Of a stretch of 64,000 nt of DNA, positions 1 through 12,783 are shown in pieces (position 1 is the stretch's first letter; each line of letters starts with the position of its first letter). The stretch comes from Corynebacterium ciconiae DSM 44920. GTDB lineage: Bacteria > Actinomycetota > Actinomycetes > Mycobacteriales > Mycobacteriaceae. The position numbers and the translations under genes were made by a program. Below the pieces are notes generated by a model. The model was not told the DNA's origin. It worked only from the letters and a program-made list of their open reading frames with translations, and did not search any database. The DNA lies in NCBI RefSeq assembly GCF_030440575.1, contig NZ_CP047189.1, forward strand, positions 1 to 64,000. Direction: 5' to 3'.

Positions 1-1854
1 GTGACAGAGCATTCTGGATCTCTCGCTCAGACCTGGCAGAACGTGATTAACGATCTGCTGGCTCTGTCTGAGCAACCCTCCTCTGGGATCGGACCAATCA
101 GCGCCCGCCAGCGCGGGTTCCTCAGCCTCGTCACCCCAGTTGCCCTGGTGCCTGGCTATGCGGTTCTCGCCGCCCCTCACGCCATGGCCAAAAGCGTGAT
201 TGAGCAGGATCTGGGCACCGCGCTCACCTCTGTTCTCAGCGCCCACATGGGCCGCCCGACCGGTTTGGCTGTGAGCGTGAATCCCGAAGCCGTCATGCCT
301 GAGGCCGCTGCGGACGCCCATCTTGAGCAGCCACAGGACCACACCGAGCATCCCGCTACCAGTGCCCAGCATGAGTCCAGTGGGATGCCGACGAGCCCCA
401 GCTCAGAGCTCCTAGGCGGCGATAACGCGGCAGTGGTCCCGCCGCCAAGCACCCCGCAGCAGCTTCCCGGCACCACCTCCACTGAGAGCGAGAGCTCAGC
501 GCCGCAGCAGTGGAAGGAGCAGGGCTGGAAGGATAAAAACTCGCAGGATAAGAGCTGGCAGGAAAGCCACGCCACCTACTCGGAGCAGCCGCATTATTCC
601 GAGCAGCCCTACTCTGAGCGTCCACATCCTCAGCAGCAGCACCCTCAGCAGCAGCACCACGGACAGCGCCCTCAGCCTGGCCATTCCCCAGCGCAGCATC
701 GCGATTCTCTGCCGCAGCACGGCCACGATGCCTCGGTGGGCTTTGGTCACCCGGCAAGTAACCAACAGGCTGCCGCCCCGCAGCGCTACACCAGGGAACA
801 GCCAGCACCTAAGGCATCGTCGGAAGGTTCACTCAACCCGAAGTACACCTTCGATTCCTTTGTGATTGGCTCCTCCAATCGCTTCGCCCACGCCGCGGCC
901 GTGGCGGTAGCGGAAACCCCAGCCAAGGCCTTCAATCCGCTTTTCATTTGGGGTGGATCAGGACTAGGTAAAACCCACCTGCTGCACGCAGCTGGGCTCT
1001 ACTCCCAGGTTCTCCAACCCGGCCTGCGCGTGAAGTATGTCTCGAGTGAGGAATTCACCAATGATTACATCAACTCCGTGCGCGATGACCGCCAAGAGGC
1101 CTTTAAGCGGCGCTATCGCAACCTAGACATTCTTATGGTTGATGACATCCAGTTCCTCGAGGGCAAGGAAGGCACCCAGGAGGAGTTCTTCCACACTTTC
1201 AACGCCCTACACCAGGCGGACAAGCAGATCATTTTGTCCTCCGACCGGCCCCCAAAGGAGCTCACCACCCTCGAGGATCGGCTCCGCACCCGTTTTGCCG
1301 CGGGTCTGATCACCGATATTCAGCCCCCAGACCTGGAGACCCGCATCGCGATTTTGATGAAGAAGGCGCAGGATGATGGCACCCAGGTGCCGCGGGATGT
1401 GCTCGAACTTATTGCCAGCCGCTTCGAATCCTCCATCCGTGAGCTCGAGGGCGCGTTGATCAGGGTGGCAGCCTTTTCTTCACTGACCAACCAGCCGATC
1501 ACCATCGATCACGCCGAGGTGGCGCTGCGTGACATCATGCCGGAGAACAAGCATGTAGAGATCACCAGCCACACCATCATCACCGCCACGGCTAACTACT
1601 TCGACATCTCGGTGGACGCCATCACCGGAACGAGCAAAACCCACGCGGTGGTGCACGCCCGCCAGTTGGCCATGTATCTCTGCCGCGAGCTCACTGCCCT
1701 GTCTCTGCCCAAGATCGGCGAGAAATTCGGCGGAAAGAACCACACCACCGTGATGTATGCCGAGCGCAAGATCAAAGATGAGATGCAGGAAAACCGCGAT
1801 ACCTATGATCAGATTCAGGAACTGACCCAGCTGATCAAAAACGGCTCCGCCTAG
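1..1854 (+). CDS. dnaA: Chromosomal replication initiator protein DnaA
   Basis: AAA+ initiator that binds DnaA boxes and opens the origin. 617 residues from a GTG start at the first base of the window. An N-terminal helicase-loading domain (about 1-100) is followed by a long low-complexity linker (about 100-275) rich in Pro, Gln and His. The ATPase core has Walker [10 protein letters not shown] near residue 320 and Walker B DDIQF near 381. The C-terminal DnaA-box-binding helix-turn-helix includes [11 protein letters not shown] near 578. The linker is longer and more His/Gln-rich than in model bacteria, which is usual for domain II in actinobacteria. It lies upstream of a DnaA-box-bearing intergenic region and dnaN, the standard arrangement. 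Confidence 0.98.
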   Translation: MTEHSGSLAQTWQNVINDLLALSEQPSSGIGPISARQRGFLSLVTPVALVPGYAVLAAPHAMAKSVIEQDLGTALTSVLSAHMGRPTGLAVSVNPEAVMPEAAADAHLEQPQDHTEHPATSAQHESSGMPTSPSSELLGGDNAAVVPPPSTPQQLPGTTSTESESSAPQQWKEQGWKDKNSQDKSWQESHATYSEQPHYSEQPYSERPHPQQQHPQQQHHGQRPQPGHSPAQHRDSLPQHGHDASVGFGHPASNQQAAAPQRYTREQPAPKASSEGSLNPKYTFDSFVIGSSNRFAHAAAVAVAETPAKAFNPLFIWGGSGLGKTHLLHAAGLYSQVLQPGLRVKYVSSEEFTNDYINSVRDDRQEAFKRRYRNLDILMVDDIQFLEGKEGTQEEFFHTFNALHQADKQIILSSDRPPKELTTLEDRLRTRFAAGLITDIQPPDLETRIAILMKKAQDDGTQVPRDVLELIASRFESSIRELEGALIRVAAFSSLTNQPITIDHAEVALRDIMPENKHVEITSHTIITATANYFDISVDAITGTSKTHAVVHARQLAMYLCRELTALSLPKIGEKFGGKNHTTVMYAERKIKDEMQENRDTYDQIQELTQLIKNGSA

Positions 1855-2661
1855 CGCGCACTCCTAGCAGCCGCGGATGCTTCGCCGGCGCAGCGCACTA
1901 GCGCCACTCGCGTGCCGCCGAGCCGTACCGACTCGCTCCCACCACACCTCTCACACGCCCGTGTCCACAGCGTTCATTGCTGTGCGCCACGGGCGTGTTC
2001 TCTATCTGCGGTGCTGGATAGAGCGTTGAGGTGGCGTCGAGAAGCGGGCGTAGGCCGAGCTATCCACAGAGTTATTCACAGTTGTGTAATTACAGTTTTG
2101 TAATTTATAGTCCCATCTCTAAAACCGCAGGTCGCAACCTGTGCATAAGTGGCACTTTTCTGTTGTTCGCGGCCGGCGGCACGGTGCATGGAGTGTGCAC
2201 AACGAGCAGGGGTCGAAAGTTGTGCACAACCCCCTCTAGTTATGCACCGTTTATGCACAGGCGCGGACACATGGGCCAACGCCGGAGTGAGCTGGGCGGA
2301 TAATGGAATTACACAGATTGCACAGCACTTACTGCTACTACCAAAGAAAGTTAGGGATTGATCTAAGAAGAAATAGGGGGTGTGGACGAGCGCCGCGATT
2401 CGTGTCATTCGCCTCCGCCACCGGGCCGCTGCATCCGGCCCGCCACGAGCGCTTCGCGAGTTGATGTTCCTGGGGAGGTGTCACACTCTGTGCGTACGGT
2501 GAGGCTGAGGATGAATCACATGATCTAAGGCGAGCCTGTCCCGGTTTATAGCGCGCAGTGATTCTTGTAGTCTGGGAGGGAAGAACAATTGTTACGCCGC
2601 CGATGAGCCTGTACCGCCTGTGCTCAGCGGCTGCTTGTGCTTGAAGGAGCCTCAGCTAAGC
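1855..2661. other. Probable oriC region with DnaA boxes (dnaA-dnaN intergenic)
   Basis: This 800-bp gap contains no convincing gene. DnaA-box-like 9-mers seen: CTATCCACA at 2060-2068, TTATTCACA at 2072-2080, TTATGCACA (minus strand) at 2140-2148, TTGTGCACA (minus) at 2194-2202 and 2221-2229, TTATGCACC at 2240-2248 and TTATGCACA at 2251-2259. An A+T-rich patch at about 2085-2112 (GTAATTACAG, TTTTGTAATTTATAG) could be the unwinding element. The dnaN promoter must lie in the right part. Placement between dnaA and dnaN and box density support an origin; actual firing is inferred. Confidence 0.75.
2028..2045 (+). repeat. Dispersed 18-mer repeat, copy A (one mismatch)
   Basis: Matches the recurring sequence GAGGTGGCGTCGATAAGC with one difference (GAGAAGC in place of GATAAGC). 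It lies in the dnaA-dnaN gap just left of the DnaA boxes. Other copies are near 8877, 13335, 17077, 36248, 51550 and 58733. Function unknown. Confidence 0.6.
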
Positions 2662-3867
2662 ATGGAATCGCAGCCTGTGTCTTTCCGAGTGTCGAAAGAT
2701 GACTTTTCCGCAGCCGTGGGCTGGGTCGCTCGTAGTTTGCCCACCAAGCCCACCCAGCCGGTACTGCGCGGCATGGTCATCACCGCCGATGATGATGGCC
2801 TCACCCTCGCCGGATTTGATTACGAAGTCTCTACCAAGGTCAGCATCTCTGCGGAGATCGACGAGCCCGGGCGCATCGCCGTTCCCGGCAAGCTGGTCGC
2901 CGATATTGTTAGTTCGCTGCCCAATAAGCCGATCGAGGTGCGCACCGATGAATCCAAGGCATATTTCCGCTGCGGTTCGTCCAGCTTCGAGCTTCCTTTG
3001 ATCCCCTTGGATGATTATCCGGCGCTGCCGACGCTGCCGGAGGTCACCGGTCGGCTTAACCCTAGCCTGTTCAACGAGGCTGTCTCCCAGGTAGCCATCG
3101 CCGCTGGTAAAGATGACACTCTGCCGATGCTCACCGGCGTGCACATGAAGGTCGAGGGCAATCAGGTGGTGATGGCCGCAACCGACCGTTTCCGTCTTGC
3201 GGTGCGCCGCTTCGAGTGGGAGCCGGTGGCAGAGGATGTGGAAGCCGCCCTGCTGATCCCGGCAAAGACTCTGCAGGAAAACGCCCGCTCTATTGACCCC
3301 TCACTGAACGAGAACGTAGAAATCGCCGCTGGCACCGGGGACAAGGTGGGCGCCGATGGTCTCTTTGGCGTGCACACCCGCAATCGCCAAACCACCACCC
3401 GCATGCTCGACGCAGAGTTCCCGAACTACGATCCGCTGCTGCCGAAGGTGCACACCTCTTTGGCCACCGTCGCTATCGGCCCGCTTTTGGACGCGATCAA
3501 GCGCGTCTCCCTCGTGGCCGAGCGCAACGCCCAGATCCGCATGCACTTCTCGGAAGGACAGGTGGTTCTGGCTGCAGGCGCCACCGACTCCGGCCACGCC
3601 GAGGAGTCCCTGCCCTGTGACTACCAGGTGGCCGAGGGCTCGGAGGGGCAGGATTCCCTGCTGATTGCCTTTAACCCCTCGTATCTCAAGGAGGGGCTCA
3701 ACGCGATGTCGGGCCAGCGCGTGGTCTTCGGATTCACCGCCCCGTCCCGCCCGGCGATTCTCATCCCCGAGCCGGAAGAGCCGGTCTCGGCCAATTCCGC
3801 CGGTGAGTTCCCCACCCCGGGGTCGGAATTCACCTATCTGCTTATGCCGGTCCGCCTGCCGGGCTAG
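2662..3867 (+). CDS. dnaN: DNA polymerase III beta subunit (sliding clamp)
   Basis: Ring-shaped processivity clamp for DNA polymerase III, also a docking platform for repair and replication factors. I chose the ATG at 2662 ([15 protein letters not shown]) because it gives the usual corynebacterial N-terminus and has GGAG at 2646-2649; an upstream in-frame start at 2620 would add 14 unlikely residues. That gives 401 residues and three clamp subdomains. The C-terminus ends in the conserved [10 protein letters not shown]. recF begins 10 bases after the stop, so the two are probably cotranscribed. Confidence 0.97.
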   Translation: MESQPVSFRVSKDDFSAAVGWVARSLPTKPTQPVLRGMVITADDDGLTLAGFDYEVSTKVSISAEIDEPGRIAVPGKLVADIVSSLPNKPIEVRTDESKAYFRCGSSSFELPLIPLDDYPALPTLPEVTGRLNPSLFNEAVSQVAIAAGKDDTLPMLTGVHMKVEGNQVVMAATDRFRLAVRRFEWEPVAEDVEAALLIPAKTLQENARSIDPSLNENVEIAAGTGDKVGADGLFGVHTRNRQTTTRMLDAEFPNYDPLLPKVHTSLATVAIGPLLDAIKRVSLVAERNAQIRMHFSEGQVVLAAGATDSGHAEESLPCDYQVAEGSEGQDSLLIAFNPSYLKEGLNAMSGQRVVFGFTAPSRPAILIPEPEEPVSANSAGEFPTPGSEFTYLLMPVRLPG

Positions 3868-3877
3868 TTTCTTCGCG

Positions 3878-5113
3878 TTGTACATTCGGCATCTCAGCCT
3901 GCGCGATTTTCGCTCCTGGCCGAGCCTTGAGATCGATCTCACCCCCGGGATCACGGTGTTTACCGGCCGCAATGGCCACGGAAAAACAAACATCGTGGAG
4001 GCGGCCGGCTATGTGGCGCATCTTGGATCGCACCGGGTGTCCTCGGACGCGCCGTTGGTGCGGGAGGGCGCGGCCGCCGCGAGGGCATCGGCCACGGTGG
4101 TCAATGACGGCCGCGAGCTGGCGGGGCATGTGTTGATCAAGGCCCGCGGTGGCAATCAGGCGGGCATTAATCGCACCAAGCTGAAGAGCACCCGCGAGCT
4201 GCTGGGGCTGCTCAAGACCGTGATGTTTGGCCCGGAGGATCTCGCATTGGTGCGCGGGGAACCGGCTGAGCGCCGCCAGTATCTGGATGCGATTATCGCC
4301 TCCCGTAAACCGCGGATCGCGGGCGTGAAGGCGGATTATGACAAGATCGTGCGGCAGCGCAATGCGCTGTTGAAGTCCCATTACGCCACGCTGCGCCGTG
4401 GTTATTCTTCCGATGAGGGGGCGGCTATTCTCGCCACGCTCGATTCTTGGGACATGCAGTTGGCGAGCTGCGGCGCGATCGTGTTGGAGGAGCGGTTGCG
4501 CACGATTGAGCAGCTTCAACCCTTGGTTACCGGCGCTTATAGCGGCTTGGCCCCGGAGTCGCGTCCGGCGTCGATTGCCTATGATTCCTCGCTCAATGAC
4601 ACTCTCGCAGACGTAGACGGTCCGCCGGATCGCGGGGTGCTGGAGGCTGCCCTCATGGCGCGGCTGGCCGCGGTGCGTAGCAGCGAGATCGAGCGCGGTA
4701 TCACCCTCGCGGGTCCGCATCGCGATGACATCTCGCTCATGTTGGGCGGGCAACCTGCGAAGGGTTTTGCCTCGCACGGCGAGACGTGGTCGATGGCCTT
4801 GGCGCTGCGCTTGGCTGAGTTTCACCTGCACCGCGGCGATGGCACCGATCCGGTGCTGATCCTGGATGATGTGTTTGCCGAGCTCGATGCGCGCCGCCGC
4901 GCCCAGTTGGTGGGCCTGGCCCGCGATGCCGAGCAGGTGTTAATCACTGCGGCGGTGGGCGATGACCTGCCCGATAATCTCAATGAGCATATTGCTGCCC
5001 GCTACTTTGTGGAGGCCGTGAGCGATCCGGATGGTGCAGAGCACGCTCGCTTATCGACGCTCACCTCCATGCCGCTGGAGACCAGCGCCGCAAAGGAGGA
5101 GCCCACCACATGA
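3878..5113 (+). CDS. recF: DNA replication and repair protein RecF
   Basis: SMC-like ATPase that helps load RecA at gaps (RecFOR pathway). The start is taken as TTG at 3878 ([14 protein letters not shown]), the conserved RecF N-terminus; the open frame runs further upstream only because it overlaps dnaN. 411 residues. Walker [10 protein letters not shown] is near residue 30, the GPHRDD signature is in the C-terminal half, and Walker [12 protein letters not shown] is near residue 327. The stop overlaps the start of the DUF721 gene (ATGA), indicating translational coupling. Confidence 0.96.
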   Translation: MYIRHLSLRDFRSWPSLEIDLTPGITVFTGRNGHGKTNIVEAAGYVAHLGSHRVSSDAPLVREGAAAARASATVVNDGRELAGHVLIKARGGNQAGINRTKLKSTRELLGLLKTVMFGPEDLALVRGEPAERRQYLDAIIASRKPRIAGVKADYDKIVRQRNALLKSHYATLRRGYSSDEGAAILATLDSWDMQLASCGAIVLEERLRTIEQLQPLVTGAYSGLAPESRPASIAYDSSLNDTLADVDGPPDRGVLEAALMARLAAVRSSEIERGITLAGPHRDDISLMLGGQPAKGFASHGETWSMALALRLAEFHLHRGDGTDPVLILDDVFAELDARRRAQLVGLARDAEQVLITAAVGDDLPDNLNEHIAARYFVEAVSDPDGAEHARLSTLTSMPLETSAAKEEPTT

Positions 5114-5769
5114 GCGAACAACCACCAGCAACGGGCGAGGGGCCGGAGTCACAGCCTGAGGCGGACCTGGTTACCCGTTCTTTCAAGGCAGTACGTGCTG
5201 AGGCGAAGAAGCGGCGCTACTTTGTTCCGGATCTCTCGCGGCAGCGCCGCGATACCACCCGACGGTTGGATTCTGACCGGCTGGATTCCTCGGCGATGTT
5301 GCAGCGCATGGGGCTGGATAAATCCTCCTCCACTCCACGGTCGTGGCGTTTGCGGCGCGGTTCCACCACAGTGCTGCGTGCCACCGGCCCGGATGGTCGG
5401 GCATTGCGCACGGCGCGGAGTTTTTCCACCGTAGGTGAGGTGTTGTCGGAGGAGATCAAGGCCCGCGGTTGGGGCAAGGATCTCGCACACGGCTGGGTGC
5501 AGACGAATTGGCCCGAACTGGTCGGTCCGGTCATCGCCGGATACACCATGGTGGAGCGGGTAAAAGGCACGGTGGTGTATGTGCGGTGCAGCTCCACGCC
5601 GCAGGCGGTGAATCTACGCTCAATGCAGCGCATTATCTTGGCCAAAATCGCAGAGAAGGTAGGCACGAACGTGGTGACCGCCTTGAAGATCTACGGCCCA
5701 GAGGCACCGAGTTGGCGGCATGGCCGCTTGCATGTGAAGGGCCGTGGGCCTCGGGATACCTACGGATAG
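5110..5769 (+). CDS. DciA-like DUF721 protein
   Basis: 219 residues. The C-terminal half (about 110-205, including [13 protein letters not shown] and [15 protein letters not shown]) matches the DUF721/DciA family, whose members help load or operate the replicative helicase DnaB in bacteria lacking DnaC. The N-terminal 100 residues are basic and low in order. Its ATG overlaps the recF stop by four bases, and gyrB follows 197 bases later, the common actinobacterial order dnaA-dnaN-recF-DUF721-gyrB. The helicase-operator role is inferred from the family, not visible in catalytic residues. Confidence 0.88.
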   Translation: MSEQPPATGEGPESQPEADLVTRSFKAVRAEAKKRRYFVPDLSRQRRDTTRRLDSDRLDSSAMLQRMGLDKSSSTPRSWRLRRGSTTVLRATGPDGRALRTARSFSTVGEVLSEEIKARGWGKDLAHGWVQTNWPELVGPVIAGYTMVERVKGTVVYVRCSSTPQAVNLRSMQRIILAKIAEKVGTNVVTALKIYGPEAPSWRHGRLHVKGRGPRDTYG

Positions 5770-5914
5770 CGCCTCGGTGCACACGCCCCGCGGGCGTCTC
5801 GAGGAGGGGTAGAGCGCCCAGCCCGCTCTGTTTCTGCCTGAGAGCGAGTGAGGCGGCGGGCAAGTAGGGGGATAGCTCATCGGGGTGTGAAGGCGGTGAT
5901 TGGGCCTGTAGGGG

Positions 5915-5922
5915 TGTAATAT
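5915..5922 (+). promoter_or_regulatory. Probable extended -10 element for gyrB
   Basis: TGTAATAT, about 45 bases upstream of the gyrB GTG start, fits an extended -10 box. The -35 region is weak. AAGGAG follows at about 5947-5952 as a ribosome binding site. Confidence 0.4.
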
Positions 5923-5957
5923 GGAGTGGTCTAATTCATCTGTTTCAAGGAGTTTGA

Positions 5958-8036
<2,079 letters not shown>

Positions 8037-8053
8037 ATCCACCGGATATTACG

Positions 8054-8094
8054 CAACCACCCGCCCCTGCAGGATGCAGGCTGGCGGGTGGTTG
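8054..8094 (+). terminator. Stem-loop terminator after gyrB
   Basis: Perfect 12-bp arms CAACCACCCGCC (8054-8065) and GGCGGGTGGTTG (8083-8094) just after the gyrB stop. The following bases (TGTGTGTATT) are only moderately U-rich. It may also serve the convergent minus-strand gene at 8134. Confidence 0.75.
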
Positions 8095-8133
8095 TGTGTA
8101 TTCTGCGCGAAGCTGGGATCAGGTGTGCAGTGT

Positions 8134-8583
8134 TTAGCTGGCGTGCTTGTGGATGATCTCGCCGGCGTCGAAGAGCGACTCGGTGATGAGTTTCTCGCTC
8201 TTGCCGCGCACGGAGGAGTAGACCTTCTTCAACGGTGCAGCCGAGGCCTTATCGGCGTTACGGTCCGCAACCGTCATGATGGAGGCAACAACCTCGTCGG
8301 AGTTCTCTTCCAGGTAGGCGCCGAAGCTGTGGCCCGCTCCAGGTTCTTGGAACTTCTGCCAGTAGGGGTCCAGCTCGTCGGCCATCTCGGGGAGCAGGCG
8401 GCGGGAGGCCTTGTTCACGATGTCGGAATCCACCTTCTTAGCGGTGGACAGGGCACCCTTGATGAGTTTGCCGGAGATGCCGCTTTGCTCCTCCACCTTC
8501 TTTTCCACCAGGGCGCTGAAGTCGGATACGACCGCAGCGGCGGTGGCATCGTCCTTGGTGAGCAGTTCGCGTAAATGTTGCAT
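8134..8583 (-). CDS. Conserved actinobacterial protein, DUF6918-like
   Basis: 149 residues from the ATG at 8583 (MQHLRELLTKDDATAAAVV). It is mostly helical by composition, soluble, with no signal or membrane segment, and I see no catalytic motif. It resembles the small protein found between gyrB and gyrA in corynebacteria, which I recall as DUF6918; function unknown. Upstream in-frame ATGs at 8592 and 8622 exist. At 8583 the sequence TACGAT lies seven bases before the ATG, which would fit a -10 box and a leaderless transcript. Confidence 0.75.
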   Translation of the reverse strand: MQHLRELLTKDDATAAAVVSDFSALVEKKVEEQSGISGKLIKGALSTAKKVDSDIVNKASRRLLPEMADELDPYWQKFQEPGAGHSFGAYLEENSDEVVASIMTVADRNADKASAAPLKKVYSSVRGKSEKLITESLFDAGEIIHKHAS

Positions 8584-8622
8584 AACCCTCATCGTACGGG
8601 CTCTGAGCTGCAGATAAAGCAA

Positions 8623-8679
8623 AGTCCTTGTAGTTCCACATTTTTCGGCGCACCTGAGAAACGTGGAACTACAAGGACT
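8623..8679. repeat. Perfect 17-bp inverted repeat
   Basis: Arms AGTCCTTGTAGTTCCAC (8623-8639) and GTGGAACTACAAGGACT (8663-8679) are perfect complements separated by 23 bases. It begins 40 bases upstream of the minus-strand gene at 8583 and is not followed by a U-tract. It could be a regulatory stem-loop, a protein-binding dyad, or the remnant of a small mobile element. Confidence 0.85.
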
Positions 8680-8997
8680 GAGTTCGGCTGTTGTGACTCT
8701 TCCGCCACAGCGAAACAGACCACCTCAGCAGTCACATGCTTTCACTGCAATCACAACTGCAACAAAGCTTACATGAGCGTATGGCTGAGGCCAAGAGCGT
8801 CAAGGGGGCAGGTAGAACCGCGGCGCGTTGCTGAGAGCGCGTGAGAGGCGTTGGGGATAGGTGTGAGGCGGATCATAGTGGCGTCGATAAGCGCAAAAAT
8901 GCCCCTCAATGGCGCTCAGTGCCACTCTGCGGGGTTGAGGAGAGTAGACTGGCGGGGATTGGATTCCTAGAACCCTAAGCCATAAGAGGTGACGCGC
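8680..8997. other. gyrA upstream region
   Basis: No gene seen. It holds a copy of the dispersed repeat (8877-8892), a possible gyrA -10 TAGACT at 8945-8950 and the ribosome binding site AAGAGGTG at 8984-8991. Confidence 0.5.
8877..8892 (+). repeat. Dispersed repeat, copy B
   Basis: AGTGGCGTCGATAAGC, one mismatch to the 16-base core GGTGGCGTCGATAAGC, about 105 bases upstream of gyrA. Confidence 0.6.
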
Positions 8998-11610
8998 GTG
9001 AGCGACGACAATCAGGGCGGCGAGAGCTTATTCGACCGCATCGAACCCATCGATATCAATGAGGAGATGCAGTCGAGCTATATCGACTACGCCATGTCTG
9101 TCATTGTTGGTCGAGCGCTGCCGGAGGTGCGCGACGGTCTCAAGCCGGTGCACCGCCGTATTTTGTACTCGATGTTTGACTCGGGCTATCGCCCAGAGCG
9201 CGGCTATGTGAAGTCCGCGCGCCCGGTGGCCGACACCATGGGTCACTATCACCCCCACGGCGACTCCGCGATTTATGACACCCTGGTGCGTATGGCGCAG
9301 CCGTGGTCTATGCGCTATCCGCTGGTCGACGGCCAGGGTAACTTCGGTTCTCGCGGCAATGACGGCCCGGCCGCCATGCGTTATACCGAGTGTCGCCTGA
9401 CTCCGCTGGCGATGGAGATGGTGCGTGATATCCGCGAAAACACCGTGGATTTCTCCCCGAACTATGACGGCAAGACGCTCGAGCCGGACATTCTGCCCTC
9501 GCGTGTGCCGAACCTGTTGATGAACGGCTCCGGCGGTATCGCCGTGGGTATGGCCACCAATATCCCGCCGCACAATCTCAACGAGCTCGCCGAGGCCATC
9601 TACTGGATCCTGGAAAACCCCGAGGCAGACGAGAAGTCTGCCCTCGAGGCCTGCATGGCGCGCGTGAAGGGACCCGATTTCCCGACCGCCGGGTTGATTG
9701 TGGGCGACGAAGGCATCAAGGATGCCTACACCACCGGCCGCGGCTCGATCCGCATGCGCGGTGTCACCAGCATCGAGGAACTGGGCAATCGCCAGATCAT
9801 CGTGATCACCGAACTGCCCTATATGGTCAACCCGGACAACCTGGTCTCCTCCATTGCCGAGCAGGTCAAGCACGGCAAGCTCGCCGGCATTTCCAGCGTG
9901 GATGATGAGTCCTCGGATCGTGTGGGTCTGCGTATCGTGGTTACTCTCAAGCGCGATGCCGTGCCGCGAGTGGTGCTGAACAACCTCTTTAAGCACTCCC
10001 AGCTGCAAACCAGCTTCGGTGCGAACATGCTCTCCATCGTTGATGGCGTGCCGCGTACCCTGCGTCTGGACCAGATGCTCAAGCAGTATGTGAAGCACCA
10101 GATCGACGTGATCGTGCGCCGCACCCAGTACCGCCTCGACGAAGCCGAGAAGCGCGCCCACATTCTGCGTGGTCTGGTCAAGGCACTGGACATGCTCGAC
10201 GAGGTCATTGCGCTCATTCGTCGTTCGCCCACCGTGGACGATGCCCGTTCCGGCCTGATGGCCCTGCTTGAGGTGGACGAGATCCAGGCCGATGCCATTT
10301 TGGCCATGCAGCTGCGCCGCCTGGCCGCCCTAGAGCGCCAGAAGATCGTGGACGAATTGGCAGAACTGCAGGCCCTCATCGAGGATCTGCAGGACATTCT
10401 CGCCTCGCCTGAGCGTCAGCGCAGCATCGTGCGCGAAGAGCTCGAAGAGATCGTGCGCAAGTATGGCGATGAGCGTCGTACCCAGATCGTGGCTGCCTCC
10501 GGTGACGTCACCGAAGAAGACCTCATCGCCCGGGAGAACGTGGTGGTCACCATCACCTCGACCGGCTACGCCAAGCGCACCAAGGTGGATGCCTATAAGT
10601 CGCAGCGCCGCGGCGGCAAGGGTGTGCGGGGTGCCGAGCTGAAGCAAGAGGACATTGTGCGTCACTTCTTCGTCTGCTCGACCCACGACTGGATCCTCTT
10701 CTTCACCAACTTCGGCCGTGTCTATCGCCTCAAGGCCTATGAGCTTCCCGAGGCCTCCCGTACCGCGCGCGGCCAGCACGTGGCCAACCTGCTGGAATTC
10801 CAGCCAGAGGAGACGATCGCGCAGATCATCCAGATCCAGACCTACGACGACGCCGATTATCTGGTGCTCGCCACCCAGCAGGGTCGGGTGAAGAAATCCA
10901 AGCTGCACGATTATGAGTCCAACCGTTCCGGCGGCCTGATCGCCATCAACCTCAACGATGATGACAAGCTCATCGGGGCCACGCTCTCTAATGGCGATGA
11001 TGACATCTTGCTGGTCTCCGAGAAGGGCCAGTCCATCCGCTTCACCGCCGATGACGATGCCTTGCGCCCCATGGGTCGCGCCACCGCCGGTGTGAAGGGC
11101 ATGCGCTTCCGCGATGATGACCAGCTGCTGTCTATGACCCGCGTGGACGACGGGCAGTTCCTGCTGGTGGCCACCTCGGGCGGCTATGGCAAGCGCACCC
11201 CCATGGAGGAATACCCCACTCAAAACCGTGGTGGTATCGGTGTGGTCACGCTCAAGCACACCCCGAAGCGCGGCAAGCTGATCAGCGCCCTGGCGGTGGA
11301 CGAAGACGACCAGATCTTCGCCATCACCTCCGCCGGTGGTGTGATTCGCACCGAGGTGAACCAGATCCGACCGAGCTCTCGCTCTACTATGGGCGTACGC
11401 CTTGTGGATTTGGCTAAGGATGTGGAGGTGCTCGCCATCGACCGCAACGTGGAAGACGAGGGCGAGGAGAACGCCACCGCCGTGGCCACCGGCCAAGCTG
11501 AATCCCCCACCGCGGCACGGGCCCGCAAAACCGGCGAGAATGATGCCAGTGCGGATCCCATCCCTGGGGTGGAAGGCCTCAGTGGAAACGATGAGTCCGA
11601 GGAGAACTAA
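8998..11610 (+). CDS. gyrA: DNA gyrase subunit A
   Basis: DNA cleavage and rejoining subunit of gyrase. I chose GTG at 8998 ([12 protein letters not shown]) over GTG at 8989 because AAGAGGTG at 8984-8991 is correctly spaced for it; 870 residues. The catalytic tyrosine lies in [10 protein letters not shown] (about residue 128). The quinolone-determining region reads [14 protein letters not shown] with Ser90 and Asp94, the drug-sensitive form. The GyrA box QRRGGKG is near 537, followed by the beta-pinwheel and a charged C-terminal tail. Its stop shares one base with the next start. Confidence 0.97.
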   Translation: MSDDNQGGESLFDRIEPIDINEEMQSSYIDYAMSVIVGRALPEVRDGLKPVHRRILYSMFDSGYRPERGYVKSARPVADTMGHYHPHGDSAIYDTLVRMAQPWSMRYPLVDGQGNFGSRGNDGPAAMRYTECRLTPLAMEMVRDIRENTVDFSPNYDGKTLEPDILPSRVPNLLMNGSGGIAVGMATNIPPHNLNELAEAIYWILENPEADEKSALEACMARVKGPDFPTAGLIVGDEGIKDAYTTGRGSIRMRGVTSIEELGNRQIIVITELPYMVNPDNLVSSIAEQVKHGKLAGISSVDDESSDRVGLRIVVTLKRDAVPRVVLNNLFKHSQLQTSFGANMLSIVDGVPRTLRLDQMLKQYVKHQIDVIVRRTQYRLDEAEKRAHILRGLVKALDMLDEVIALIRRSPTVDDARSGLMALLEVDEIQADAILAMQLRRLAALERQKIVDELAELQALIEDLQDILASPERQRSIVREELEEIVRKYGDERRTQIVAASGDVTEEDLIARENVVVTITSTGYAKRTKVDAYKSQRRGGKGVRGAELKQEDIVRHFFVCSTHDWILFFTNFGRVYRLKAYELPEASRTARGQHVANLLEFQPEETIAQIIQIQTYDDADYLVLATQQGRVKKSKLHDYESNRSGGLIAINLNDDDKLIGATLSNGDDDILLVSEKGQSIRFTADDDALRPMGRATAGVKGMRFRDDDQLLSMTRVDDGQFLLVATSGGYGKRTPMEEYPTQNRGGIGVVTLKHTPKRGKLISALAVDEDDQIFAITSAGGVIRTEVNQIRPSSRSTMGVRLVDLAKDVEVLAIDRNVEDEGEENATAVATGQAESPTAARARKTGENDASADPIPGVEGLSGNDESEEN

Positions 11611-11954
11611 TGAGTAGCCAGAGAGTCGCCGTGCGGCATATTTCTCCGCTGTCTGCTTTTAAGACAGCGCTGGCCCTATCGCTCACGGCACTGGCTGCCT
11701 GGATCATCTGCGTGATCGTGCTCTACATGGGACTCGACGCCGCAGGGGTGTGGGATAAGGCCAACGAAGTGATCGCCGGTGTGGGCGGCGAGCAGGTGTT
11801 GACCTTCGGCATCACCGTCTCGCTCGCGACATTGGTGGGGGCGATTATCGCCCTGATCGCTACCTTCCTCGCACCACTCGTCGCCATCATCTACAACGCG
11901 GTGGTGGACCTCTTCGGCGGCATCGTCATCACCGTCGACGACGCCGAGGACTAG
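11610..11954 (+). CDS. DUF3566 membrane protein
   Basis: 114 residues with two hydrophobic segments (about 21-42 and 65-95) and an acidic C-terminus. It matches the DUF3566 family found directly after gyrA in actinobacteria. The ATG overlaps the gyrA stop (TAATG), so it is translationally coupled. Function unknown; integral to the cytoplasmic membrane. Confidence 0.88.
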   Translation: MSSQRVAVRHISPLSAFKTALALSLTALAAWIICVIVLYMGLDAAGVWDKANEVIAGVGGEQVLTFGITVSLATLVGAIIALIATFLAPLVAIIYNAVVDLFGGIVITVDDAED

Positions 11955-12305
11955 ACGCCGAGGACTGGAGTCCCAAGGATCCACACCGAGTTCCGGATTG
12001 CTCTGGCACCCTGAGGATTGACCCCATGACCCCATTGCCCGAGGCTGGCTGTGGCTAGCGTCGGGCGATGGCCACGTCTAGAGGGGCTGGGGTTGCTAGT
12101 ACTCGGGTGGTGCTAGGTCGTGCTGAGTGGGTCTTGATGGCCCTAGGCGTGCTGTGCGCGCAGAGAATGCGGAGAGTGCAGGAGGCACTGGGCGCAGAGG
12201 GAGTGCAGCGTGTGGTTCTCGGCCCCTGAAAGCCACCATTTTTGAGTTCTCACCAGCGGATTTGGTGTTATATATCTTTCTGGGTAAAGTTCTTACTCGT
12301 TCCAA
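11955..12305. other. Intergenic region before the tRNAs
   Basis: About 350 bases without a supported gene. An A+T-rich TTATATAT at 12268-12275 is the likely -10 of the tRNA-Ile/tRNA-Ala transcript. Confidence 0.4.
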
Positions 12306-12379
12306 GGGCCTATAGCTCAGTCGGTTAGAGCGCATCGCTGATAACGATGAGGTCGCAAGTTCGATTCTTGCTAGGCCCA
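12306..12379 (+). tRNA. tRNA-Ile (GAT)
   Basis: Cloverleaf with acceptor arms GGGCCTA and TAGGCCC plus discriminator A, D-arm AGCTCAG..TTAGAGC, anticodon loop CTGATAA with GAT, and T-arm GTTCGATTC. No CCA encoded. Confidence 0.96.
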
Positions 12380-12408
12380 CTACGAAACCCTAAGGTTTCG
12401 TCACTTTT

Positions 12409-12481
12409 GGGGCATTAGCTCAATTGGTAGAGCACCTGCTTTGCAAGCAGGAGGTCAGGAGTTCGATTCTCCTATGCTCCA
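12409..12481 (+). tRNA. tRNA-Ala (TGC)
   Basis: Acceptor arms GGGGCAT and ATGCTCC (one G-U pair) plus discriminator A, anticodon loop TTTGCAA with TGC, T-loop TTCGATT. It lies 29 bases after tRNA-Ile, probably in the same transcript. Confidence 0.96.
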
Positions 12482-12489
12482 CAGTATTA

Positions 12490-12525
12490 ATCCCAATCCG
12501 GTTCACGGGTTGGGATTTTTCTTAT
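12490..12525 (+). terminator. Terminator after tRNA-Ala
   Basis: Stem ATCCCAATCC / GGGTTGGGAT with a six to seven base loop followed by TTTTTCTTATT. Confidence 0.85.
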
Positions 12526-12783
12526 TCCCAGTTTAAGCGAAGACAAGATCCAGGCGAGGACAATCTGTCGAACCCGCGGTGTTTGCCCACCGCTGGCTCA
12601 CCGGAGTCTGGTGTCGCCGCGAGTGTGCCCTCGCTGGGCCGCAGCTAGTGGCATAAGGGCCACTGCGCTGGGGTATTCTTAGGGCCATCGCGGTGAGGAG
12701 TGTGAGACTTGCGGCGATCGTTATTGTGACCCGCCGCGGCTCGGGGTAGCCGCTGAAGAACTCTCAAATGAAAGAGGATTGCC

